From Hemileia vastatrix (Eukaryota > Basidiomycota > Pucciniomycetes > Pucciniales > Zaghouaniaceae), in contig JASXTE010000005.1 in the NCBI GenBank assembly GCA_030280995.1, positions 37,094,203 to 37,158,202 of the forward strand: a stretch of 64,000 nt of DNA. Reading direction: 5' to 3'. Numbering within the stretch: position 1 is the first letter of the stretch; every line of letters starts with the position of its first letter. Made by a program: the position numbers and the translations under genes. Positions 11,286 through 21,344 of the stretch are shown in pieces. The notes below the pieces were generated by a model. The model was not told where the DNA came from. It searched no databases and saw only the letters and a list, made by a program, of their open reading frames with translations.

Positions 11286-13668
11286 ATGGCTTCTGGTTCT
11301 GCTATTCCTGTGGTGACTGTCAGTGGGGGGGGGATGGTCCTCCTTCTGTGATGGTTAGGGAGTGTGTGAGAATTAAAACTTGGGATGGTACCAAGTTTAA
11401 TGGGGAGGATGTCAAGTGGTTTCTAGAGAAGTATGAAACTGCTGCTGGAGTGCATGGTGCTTCCTGCCTGGACATGGTGAAGCAGATTATCTTCTTCATT
11501 GGTGAAGGTCAGTGGAGAAGGAGATTGTGGCCATGTCTGGCTACAAGAAGAGGGATTGGAAATTGTTGTGTAGGGAAATGGTGGATAGATGGGGGGTCAT
11601 GTTCACTATGGTGGATCTGAAAAAGGTTTTCAGTGAATGGAAATCTTATGGTGGTGTTGGTAACTTACATATTTACAGGAAGTTTCTGCTACATTTTGAT
11701 CCTGTGGTGGAATATTTGGTGGAAGTGGAGGAGCTGGCACATGAAAATGCTGCCAAGGATGTTTTTTGGTCTTCCCTGGCTAGAGATTTCAGGATGGATG
11801 TGTTGAAGGAGTTGTCAAGAAAGGAATTGATGAAGACTCTTTCTAATGGTGATCAGAAGTCTCCTGCCTTTAATAAGGTGAAGGAGGCTGCCCAGGCCCA
11901 TTTGAAGTTATTGGCTGTGGACACCTATCAGGAGGGGTGTGCCAAGTATGTCAGCAAAGTCAGTGTGGCTTTGGCTGAAGAGGAAGTTAGGGAGAAGAAG
12001 GAGGAGACAAATTTGGTGCAGGTTCCCAAACAGGAGAGGGACCCAATGGTGGAGCAGTTGGCTGATCTTACAAAACAGCTTCACATTTTTGTTCAGGAGG
12101 CCAAGAAGGTTAATAAGACACCTTCTCAGCCTAGAGATTTTGAAAGGAGGGCTTGTAGGAGTGATCCTTGGGTTTGCTCTTATTGCAGTAGGAGGGGGCA
12201 CAGGTCCAATGATTGTTGGGCACTGAACAGAGATGTGTCTGAAGGAAAAGTGGATTTTTATGGCAGGGTTTTTAAGTTCTCTGACAGTTCTTTTGTGAAG
12301 CCCAGTGAGGGGCAGGCTCCTGTGGATTTGGTCAGGAGAAGGGGTGGTCTCAATCAAAGGAGGCCAAGGTTTGAGGAGATTCCTGATCAGGGGAAGTCTT
12401 CTGTTAAGGTAGATGAGGATGTCAAGGGAAAGGGGAAGGAGGTCAACAAGGTCTCTTTTTCTACTTCCTTTGGTGGTTTGGAGTTGTATTCTTGTGGTGA
12501 ACAGTCAAGTGGTGAATGCTTGGCTGGTGTTTATGATGTGGAAGCAGGAAAGGTGGGAAGGCCTAAGAGCAGTTCTCAGGCCCAACTAAAGCAAAATGCT
12601 TCAAAGGGGGATCCTAAGCTGAGTGCAGCTAGGAAGAGGTACAGCAAAGAGGAGCTGTACAAGATTCAGAAGGGTATGGCTGATATGGGCCCCCCTAGTT
12701 TTGGTGCATTGGATCTGAATGGTGATCCAATGTCAATGGAGGTGGATTCTGACTCTGAGGAGGATGTCCCTTTGGCTTCAATGCCAAAGCCTGTTGGAGT
12801 CAGAGGTTCTGGTGAGGGATCTGGTTTTGTTCCTATTGATGGTAAATCTGTTGGTGGTGCTGGTCCTCAAGAAGCTTCTAGGACCAAGGTGGTGAAGCAA
12901 AGAGCTCACTTTGTGAGGCCAGTAGTGTCTGGTCAAGTTAATGTCATGGACTCTGTCCTGGAAAGGATGAATCAGGGTCAGGTCTCCCTATCTTATGGGG
13001 AATTGTATGCTATCAGTCCAGGGTTGGCTGATAGGCAGAAGAAGTTGTTGACCAGGAGAAGAGTTTCTTCTGGTGAGTTAGAATACATTTGTGATTCTGC
13101 TGAAAAGTTTGGCGAGGGGTTGGAAACTCATTTTTCTGCTCCTCTGGGATATTTCAATGTCACTCTGAATGGCAGGGAGGCAAGGGCATTGGTGGATTCA
13201 GGTTCTCAGATAAACCTGATTTCTTTGTTTGAGGCAACTCATAAGGGCCTCCCCATCAAAACTGGTATTGGTGGGAATTTGAGAGGGATTGGTGGCCATG
13301 TCACTGAATTGGTTGGAACTTCAGAGTTTGGGAAGTTAGATGTTGGAGGAGCCTCAGGGAAGGTTCATTTTTACATTGTTAAAGGCAATGTAAAAGCAGT
13401 TTTAGGTGGGCCATTCTTGATGGATTTTCAGGCAAGAATTGGTTATCAATTTGATTTGGGAATCAGTTTGGAGTTGAATAGTGAAGACGAAAGGAGGCTT
13501 CACATGAGGTTATCATTTCCTGGAGAGGATGGTTGGGAGACCAGGCCTTGTTTATCTTCAATGTGCCAGTGCATGGACTGCTGCAGGAGAAGGAAGGAAC
13601 TGGGTGCTGCCTCTGGTTTTTTGGAGTGCGGCTTAGGCTCTATTGAGAGTCTGTCTTTTTTAGAGTAA
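11286..13668 (+). pseudogene. gag: Gag-protease of B, two frameshifts in Gag
   Basis: ATG 11286 begins MASGSAIP, matching the Gag start of A. The frame is lost at a run of G (about 11327-11335), continues in another frame (VRIKTWDGTKFNGEDVKWF), and shifts again near 11510 before MEKEIVAM, so Gag is disrupted by small indels. From 11512 the frame is open for 718 codons: helical capsid remainder, zinc knuckle CSYCSRRGHRSNDC (C-x2-C-x4-H-x4-C, about 12174-12215), a linker with GGLEL and DSDSEEDVPLAS motifs shared with A, and an aspartic protease with ALVDSGSQINLIS (about 13186-13224). The frame ends TTT TTA GAG TAA at 13668, which is the -1 frameshift site. Confidence 0.9.
13656..13662 (+). promoter_or_regulatory. 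-1 ribosomal frameshift site of B (T TTT TTA)
   Basis: Zero-frame codons are TCT TTT TTA GAG TAA. The heptamer T TTT TTA is the classical strong -1 slippery sequence. The -1 frame continues past the stop with a peptide (RADHPSATTSPRDEEIPG, then SRSAPLEIYQVD) that aligns with the start of pol in A (GADCSNVVISPQDEIPD, then NRSAHLEIIQVD). Confidence 0.82.
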
Positions 13669-16600
13669 TAAGGGCTGATCACCCTAGTGCTACAACCTCT
13701 CCCCGAGATGAGGAAATCCCAGGTTGTAGTAGGTCAGCTCCCTTGGAGATATACCAAGTGGATTTTCAACTTTCTCTTTTTAATGTTTCTCTTCTTTGCA
13801 AGTATTCATCAAGTTTTTCATCAAGTCTCTGTTCTCTCTAAAGATTCTTAATTATTTTTAATGCAAGTTCAAGGAAGAAGATTGGTTATATATCTTTATT
13901 GAAAGATATGCGGAAAAGTTTTGGGACGGTAAGATTGGGGTCTAAAATACAGAAGAAAACTCAAGAAAAGAAGATAAAAATTTCAAGATAATTCAAGAAA
14001 ATCAAGAAAAAAAGCTGAAGATAATTAAGAAAGAAGATGCAAAATATGTTTGTGAAGATTGTCAAGATCTATTTTTGGGCCTCCAGCATGAGGTTAAACT
14101 GCAGAAAATTTTGAAAAGAGAAGATCATCAAGATCAATTTTTGGGCCTCCAGCATGAGAATAAACTGCACAATTTTAGAAGATGTGATTCAGAAGATGAA
14201 TTAAGATTTAAAGATTTGGAAGTTGGAAGCAAGGATGAAGATGAGACATTTCGGAAAAGTTTTGGAGTGGTGAGATTGGGGTGTAAAAGTAAGTCCTCCC
14301 AATTGTGAACCGCTAGGGTTTCTTCTACACCTTTCAAAAACATTACCTTGGCCACACATGTGAGAAATGGGGAAACCCTTGGTTTTTGTTCCAGGTCTGG
14401 TGGTGAAGGTTTCCTGAAGATCCCTCAAGATGAAGGTGGAGCGGCAAAGTATAAGAAGGTAGCACAGAAGATTAGGCCTGTCAATGAGCTTATGCCTGTG
14501 GGCTTGAATCTGCCCTTGAAGAGACCTCCTTTGTCAAGAGATCCGTACTGTACTCCTTTGGTGAAGAATCCTCTAGAATTTGTAGAGACGGCTAGGGTGA
14601 CCTTGGAAATATTGAAAGTTGTTAATTTTGGTCCTGATGGGTGGTTGTCTGAGGAAGAAAAGAAGTTGTTGTTGCACGTTATTGTGCTAAGGGAAAAAGC
14701 TGTGGCGTTTGTTGAGAAGGAAAGGGGTGTATTGAAGCACTCTTATGGGGAACATTACTTGATTCCTGTGGTTCGTCATGAACCTTGGCAAATCAAAATT
14801 ATTGCGATTCCAGCCGCTATTAGAGAGGATTTTGTGGAGATTGTTAGGGAAAGAGTCAGGACTGGTTTATATGAACAATCAACATCCAGTTACTCAAGTC
14901 CGGTGTTCTGTTTAAGGAAGCAGAATGAAAAGTTGAGGGTGGTTCATGATCTTAGAGCCTTGAATAGTGTCACTATCATGGACGCTGGTATGCCACAAAG
15001 TGCAGAGGATTTTGTTGAAGCTTTTGCTGGAAGGGTGTGTTATGGTTTGGGTGATATTATGGGTGGTTATGATGAGAGGGAACTACATACGGATTCAAGG
15101 CCTCTCACAACTTTTGAGACTCCTTTGGGAAGATTTCAGCTCACTAGGTTGCCTCAAGGAGCAACTAATTCAGTGGCAAATTATCAAGCACAGATGGCTT
15201 GGATTTTGTAGGATGAGGATCCTACTCATGCTGGTATTTTTATTGATGATGGTGGAATTAAAGGACCATCCACTGACTATGGTAATGAGGTGTTAGTGGA
15301 GAACCCTGGCATAAGGAGGTTTATGTGGGAATATGCAATAACTCTAGAGAGAATGTTGTTTAGGATTGAAGAGGCTGGTTTGACCATTTTAGGGTCGAAA
15401 TTCTGTTGTTGTGTTCCTGCTTTGGAAATTCTGGGTCATGTGGTATGTAAAGAGGGAAGGATTATGGCGAAGAAGAAGATTAATAAAATTCAGTCATGGC
15501 CAAGGCCTAAAAATACTACTGAAGTCAGGGGATTTTTGGGTGTATGTGTATATTTCTGGATTTTTATTAAGGATTTTTCTTTGTTGGCTTCACATTTAAG
15601 GAGGTTGACCAGAAAAGATGCAGATTGGGAATGTACTGAAGAGTGTGAAGAGGCTTTTCAGAAGTTGAAAAAGGTTGTTGGTAAAGATATTGTTCTTCAC
15701 AAGTTAAATTATGGTGTTGGTGCTGGAAAAATTTATCTGGCAGTGGACTCAAGTTATATTGCTGCTGGTGCTGTTTTGTCTCAGGAGGATAAGACTGGGA
15801 GGGTCAGGCCAGTAAGGTATGAGTCTGTGGTGTTTAATGAGGTGGAATCTAGGTATTCTAAACCTAAGTTGGAATTGTGTGGCGTAGCTAAAATTTTAAA
15901 GAAGCTACAGACGGTTTTTTGGGGGAAGCATTTTGAGCTGCAGGTGGATGCAAAATCTTTGGTTCAGATGATCAATACACCTAGTCTTCCAAATGCTCCA
16001 ATGACTAGGTGGGTGGCATTCATTCAACATTTTTCTTTTGACCTGGTACAGAAACCAGGTAAAACTTTTACTATGCCTGATGGATTATTAAGGAGGCCAC
16101 CTACAGATGAGGATTCTGATTCTGAAGAGTTTGATGAAGATGTTCCAGTGGTTAGGGCCAGCACAAAGGGTGCTGAAGATTTTTCTTTCCTCCCCCATGA
16201 GGCTAAACTGGATGATTGTTCTGACCTCCCCCAAGAGGTTAAACTGGCTGGATCTGATCCTAATTCTGGTGATCAGGATGTTTTTGTTGATGAAGATAGA
16301 GTTGTTGTTCGGGACAGCTCAAAATTGGAAAAGGGTGTTTTTTTTAGTGAACTGGATTCTCACAAGGTTCAGTGGAAAGAGAAGGATGTGCCAAAATTTA
16401 AGGATTGGTGTCCTGGTTGGGCTGCTCAATTGGCTCATGTTCATACTGGTGATTTTGATGACAGAATTGTACCCTTGGATGTGGTGTTGTTGGATTTTGA
16501 AGATGAGACCTGGGGTCAGTCTGGGTTTTATTTTATTTTGGTGGGATACCTGTTGACCTTGGAGAGGCCAGATAGTTGTGATGATGATACTTTATTAGAA

Positions 16601-17782
16601 ATCAAGAAGAAGAGTCCTGGATTTTATGTGTCAGGAAGGCAGTTGATGAGGAGGAGACATCCTAATCCTCAAGTGGTGGTGACTCAGAAGGAGGGTCAAG
16701 AATTGGTTTTGAAGTCTTTGCATGAAGACCTTGGTCATAGAGGCTTTGGGGGGACTTATAGAAGAGTAGCAGACAGATTTTGGTGGCCAGGTATGAAGTT
16801 GGCTGTTCAGGGTTGGGTTTAATCTTGTGAAGAATAACAAAGAAGAAGTCACTTGAAACCTAAAGAGGTTGGCCGTGCTACTGGTGAATCAACTGTTTTT
16901 GGAAGGGTCAGTCTGGATGCTGTCCATATTAAAGAGGGCAGGTATAAATACTTGATTGTTGATAGGGATAATTTGTCTGGTTGGGTTGAGGCAGTGCCTC
17001 TGGTTAATTTGACTGCCAAGAATGTGGCAGAGTTTTTGAAGAAGGAGTGGATTTATAGGTATGGGTTAATGAATTTGGTGACTGTTGATGGCGGGCCAGA
17101 GTTTGGTGCCGAATTTAAAGAAGCTGTGGCTAGTGTTGGTTCTAGGGTTAGAGTGGCTACACCATATTATCCTGAAGCTGAAGGCATGGTTGAAAGAGGC
17201 CATCAAGTTATCAAGAATGCTTTGGTGAAGATGTGTGAAGATAGTGCTGAAAAGTGGAGACATTATTTACCCTTGGTGTTATTTGCTGATAGGGTCACTG
17301 TGAAGAGGACAGCTGGCTATTCTCCTTATGAGCTAATGTTTGGTCAGAAAGCCGTTTTACGAGTGGACTTGGAAGCTGTCTCTTATCTTGGAATTGATTG
17401 GGATGACATGCGCTCAACAGAAGATTTGTTCTGTGCCAGGATGCAACAGTTGGAATGTAGAGAGGAATGTCAGTAGAAGGCATACTCCAGAATGATGAAG
17501 ATTAGGAATCAATCATTCAGGTACTAGGACAAGAAGTTGGCTCATAGACTCAGGAATCCCTTGAAACCTGGTTGTTTGGTTTTGGTGTATAATAGAAGTT
17601 TGGAGAGTCAGTGGGCAAAAATGTTTGCTGACAGATGGAATGGACCTTACAGAGTCAGATCTCAGGCGTCTGGAGGTTCTTATGTTTTGGAAGAGCTGGA
17701 TGGTGCAGTCTTAAAAAAGAGGGTGGCTGCAGACCAAGTGAAGAGGTTTTATCCCAGAGGCACTAGGCATGAAGAAGATTGA
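13663..17782 (+). pseudogene. pol: Pol polyprotein of B (RT, RNase H, integrase), several stops
   Basis: After the frameshift the -1 frame is open to 13845. The region 13846-14347 is an A-rich linker with two H1 motifs (14080-14101, 14146-14167) and no continuous frame; at least one indel lies there. From 14348 a single frame runs to TGA 17782 with stops at about 15209 (CAG to TAG), 16820, 16840, 17474 and 17525. RT carries FIDDGGIKG (about 15238-15265); RNase H carries AVDSS and ELCGV; two H1 copies at 16189-16246 encode LPHEAKL and LPQEVKL. Integrase has HEDLGHRG for the zinc motif (its second Cys is lost), LDAVHI, TVDGGPEFG, PEAEGMVERGH and an SGGSYVLEELDG C-terminus. The stop is followed at once by an H1 hairpin. 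Confidence 0.9.
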
Positions 17783-19041
17783 CTCCGCAATGAGGATAAA
17801 CTACGGACCATTCTTTAATTTTGGTTTTTTTTTGTGGTGATGCTATGCATATTTTTTTTGGAAACTTTTGTTAGAGGGTACCCATGGGTGGGGCCTCTAG
17901 ATTTTGATCTTGGCAAGTGTAGGGGTGACTGATGGGCTGGCTGCTCTATCAGCAGTTACTCCAGATTGTCTGTTTCCAACCCTTTTTCTTAATTTGGTTG
18001 AACCCTAGTATTGATTTCTTTTCACAGGTTTTAAGTCCTCTATGACTTTAAACTGGTAATTCCTTTGGTTTTCAAGTGCCGGACTCTTCACTCTTATTGG
18101 TTTTGGTTTTTTGTGTTGGACGTTGTGTTTTTGTTAGAAGGTACCCAGGGGGGGCTTCTAGATTTTATTTTGGCAAGTGTGGGGGTAACTGATGAGCTGG
18201 CTGATCTGTAGAACAGTTACCCCAGAATGTCTGTCTCAAGTCTTTTGTTTTTCCTAGTTGAATTATAGTTCTGTTGTTTATTATTCAGGTTTCAAGTCCA
18301 CTATGACTTTAAAATAGTTTGGGACTGGCTTCTTTATCTTTGGTTCTTTCAGATTGGTGGTGGATCACTGGTGGTCTCCCATCATTTTTACTTATTGGAG
18401 GGAGCCCACCCAGTGATCATTTCTATGGACCGGACTTTCTCTTATTGGGCCATCTATGGAGCTGGACTGTCTTTGATTTTGCAGTTATGTTTTTTGCTAG
18501 ATAGCAGTTTTAGATTGTTTTCTTTTTTCTCTTTTTTTCTTTTAATTTTTTTATGGGGGTTGTTTAAAATTATAAAATCAAAAAAAATATAGGGTGTTAC
18601 CACATCAGGGTCACCTGGATGTGGGCAAGTATTGGTGGGGAAAGGCTCATCAATTGGCCGGGCAATGCTATTTTCTTTTTTATTTATTATTTATTTCATG
18701 TGTTTCTGTGTTTCATTATTTTTATTATCTTCTGAATTTCTAAATTTTTTGAATTTTGTTTTCTGTTAACCATTTAAAAAAAGAATTAATGGTGTATCCA
18801 CATAAAGGTGCAATTAGATGTGGGTAAGGTATTAGGGGATCTGCTCATCAATTGGCTGGGGGATACCATTTGTATTATTTTTATATTTTATTTTATTTCA
18901 TTTATGTTATTTCATTTCATTTTATTTATTAATTTTTTTAATTTTAATATATTAGTATCTTATAAAAAAAAAAAAAAAATTCTGAAATTATTTTTATTTT
19001 TGTTTTATATTATTATTATGTTTCTAATCTTTTGCAGGAGC
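17783..19041 (+). other. Structured 3' region of B
   Basis: No convincing open frame. Starts with an H1 hairpin (CTC CGCAAT GAG then GATAAACTA). Two similar units follow at about 17870-18062 and 18130-18315. Each has H3 (TAGAGG/CCTCTA at 17872-17899; TAGAAG/CTTCTA at 18135-18160), H2 (GGGGTGACTG with CAGTTACTCC near 17922-17962; GGGGTAACTG with CAGTTACCCC at 18182-18223) and an H1 copy. H4 follows (GATCACTGG at 18363 with CCAGTGATC ending 18418), then two H5 units (CCACATC/GATGTGG near 18600, CCACAT/ATGTGG near 18798). The last ~180 bases are T-rich. Equivalent sequence lies at 56981-58142 in C and 1561-2410 in A. Confidence 0.75.
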
Positions 19042-20590
19042 TCATTGTCTGGATGATGAAGCTTCTAGAGGCTGGTCTTGATTGTGATGACGTTTTTTTT
19101 TGTTGGGATTGTGGGAAGCACTGTGTTCTTTGAAGTGCATCCTGCTGGAGATATTATAGGGATTGTAATGGTCAGGAATTGGATTAGAGGGAAGTTCAGA
19201 GGAGGAAGAAGAAGAGGCAGGAATGGAGTGCTGTAGGGTGTGTTTAATGATCCTAGACATTTTACAGTTGTCGTCCAGTAGGCGCTTTCTCAGGGATTTT
19301 TCAAAGTCATTCAAAGGTCAATGGAGGGCAAAGGCTTTTAGCATGTTGGAATACATGGTGCTTAGGTGTTTCTTCATGTCTCCATAATCCAGGGTCAAGG
19401 AAGTTTCAAGAGGTTGGCCAACTCCAATAATAGATTCAGGAGGAGGGGTGCCAACTAGACAAAAAGAATTGGATCAGTATTTATTTTTGTTGAAGAAATG
19501 GAATAATTAATTTGGTACTTACAGATTGGAAGCTCATCAAATCTGTAAGCAGCTGAGATTTGGATCTCTGACAATTTTGTAATGGTTCTAGTGGGTGGAT
19601 CAACTAGGGAAAGATATGGATTCTCATGGTCTTCCTCTGAAGGATCCTGAGAAGGTGAACTGGGATGCTGATGTTCCTGGGGCTTAGTTGGAGCAGTGGG
19701 ACTGTTGTTGTTGTTGTGGTTGTTATTTCTGTTGGATTCAGCTGGAGGAGGTGCTGGTGATGGAGTACCAGGGTTGTTAAAGAATGGAGCAGGAGAGGGG
19801 GATTTGGAAGCAGACTGCTCTCTTCTGGATTGAGAGTTTGAAGAGATGGAACTGTCAGAAGAGTAGTTGGCTGACAGAGGAGAGGTGTAGTTTCTTTGTC
19901 TTAGTTGGGGACAAAGTTGTTGTTGTGGAGCAGTGTGTGGTGTTCTGGTTTCTTCTTGGGATTCTCTGGAAGGTCTCTTAGAAATCAGGGAAATTTTGGT
20001 GCTTTTGGACTTTGGAAGGGTGGATTGCATTGCTCTGGGAGCAGTAAGAGGTAGTTGGGTTGAGTTGTTGTTGTTGTTTGGATGAATTTGGCTGTTTTCT
20101 GGACATTTTTGGAGGTTTTGGCCCTGATTTTCACTGTCTGGTGAGGCAGGCGGGCCACCTGGATGCTGTCTAGAAGCCTGGGAGTTGGTCTTGAAGCTTT
20201 TAGAGCTAATTTGGCGTAGATAAAAGCAGTCTCTTGGGAAGCTAAGGCTGGTCTTTTGGGAAGAGTGTGGGAAGCTGAGCTTCTGGATCTTCTGGAAGGA
20301 GCAGAGGATAGAGAGGAAGAGGAAGGATCAAGCTCTGGGGATCTGGTAGGGTATCTGGAGATGTATTTGTGAGAAGGAGAAGGCGGAGGAATAGGGTAGT
20401 TGGTGTCTCTGTCACATCTTTTCTTTTTGGAATAGTGAGAATGACAAGCCCTGTTGTAGAATTTGGATTCAGGATTTGGAAGAGTGAATGTGCAAGGTCT
20501 GCACATGTGGATGCACTGTTTGCAGGCATAGTCCTTGGGAGCAGTGAAGCAAGGGAGAGTAGAAGGGTTAAAATCAGGAGATCCAGCCAT
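19042..20590 (-). pseudogene. aORF1 of B: antisense accessory gene, intron-containing, damaged
   Basis: Encoded opposite to gag-pol. From ATG 20590 an open frame of 201 codons begins with a Cys cluster C-x2-C-x3-C-x2-C, then R-x-C-x8-C (KKKRCDRD), followed by a Ser/Pro/Arg-rich stretch. A second frame covers 20030-19523. The frame change between them is unexplained (a further intron or an indel). A 68-nt intron (19522-19455, GTAAGT...TAG) leads to the last exon (19454-19042), a helical segment with motifs DMKKHLS, DFEKSLRKRLL and SRIIKHTLQHS, then Ser-rich and His/Asn/Lys-rich tails. The exon carries a TGA where the copy in C has GGA. The copy at 45599-47149 has the same intron. It resembles aORF2 in plan. 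Possibly a nucleic-acid-binding or regulatory protein; function unknown. Confidence 0.65.
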
Positions 20591-20742
20591 GATCTGTGGT
20601 GAGAAAAGATGATAAAAAGGGATAGGAGGAGAATTTTGTCAGTGATGCGTAGATGATGAAGTGAAGGGGAAAGCTCAGTAGGTTGGTTGTAGAGGTGTGC
20701 TGCATGAAATTGGCTGCGTCCATTTTTATGCAAAATTCTGTC

Positions 20743-21285
20743 AGTCCATCAAGACTCTAAACTGAAAAAGCTATGTTATCAAGTTAGTCCATCAAGACTC
20801 TAAACTGAAAAATCTATGGTATCAAGGCAGTCCATCAAGTCTTTAAACTGAAATCTGGTTTCTGTTAGTCCTCCAAGACTTTAAACTGGCTGGTTTCAAT
20901 ATTTTATCAAGACTAGTCCGTCAAGACTTTACACTGAACACTGTGTTAGTCCCCCAAGACTTTAAACTGAGGGTTGTAAGTCCCCCAAGACTATAAACTG
21001 AGGGAAAAGTTTTTGTTGTTGGAGTTGGTTTTGAAGATTAGTGGAGGGTATCCACAGGGGGAGCCTCCGAATTTAGCAAAGGCAAGTTTGGGGGTAATTG
21101 ATGGGCTGGCTTCTATATTCACAATTACCCCAGAATGTTAGTTTTTTCTCTGTGTCTTAATGTGGTTATTCTCTGGTTCTGGGTTTATGATTTAGGTTTT
21201 TGATTCCCCCAAGAATTTAAACTGAGGGTTTTTGAGTCCCCCAAGACTATAAAATGAGGATGGTCCCCCAAGACTTAAAACTGAG
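20743..21285 (+). repeat. H1 hairpin array of B (about ten copies) around an H2/H3 unit
   Basis: Copies start at about 20743, 20786, 20829, 20867, 20915, 20948, 20979, 21204, 21236 and 21263. Most have stem AGTC/GACT with loops CATCAA, CTCCAA, CGTCAA or CCCCAA, then TTTAAACTG. The copy at 21204 has ATTC/GAAT, a compensated pair change; the copy at 20829 has a broken stem. Between the seventh and eighth copies lie H3 (GGAGG 21043-21047 with CCTCC 21064-21068) and H2 (GGGGTAATTG 21091-21100 with CAATTACCCC 21122-21131). The array separates the two antisense genes. Confidence 0.88.
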
Positions 21286-21344
21286 GGTTTTTTGTGGTTA
21301 CATCCTATAGAGGGTGTGGTCAATTTTTCTTTTCTGAATCAAAC

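Noticed and set aside
20743..21285. CRISPR-like array of short repeats with unique spacers
   Set aside because: Repeat length (22 nt), uneven spacing, internal divergence, copies inside coding frames and a eukaryotic retrotransposon setting exclude CRISPR.
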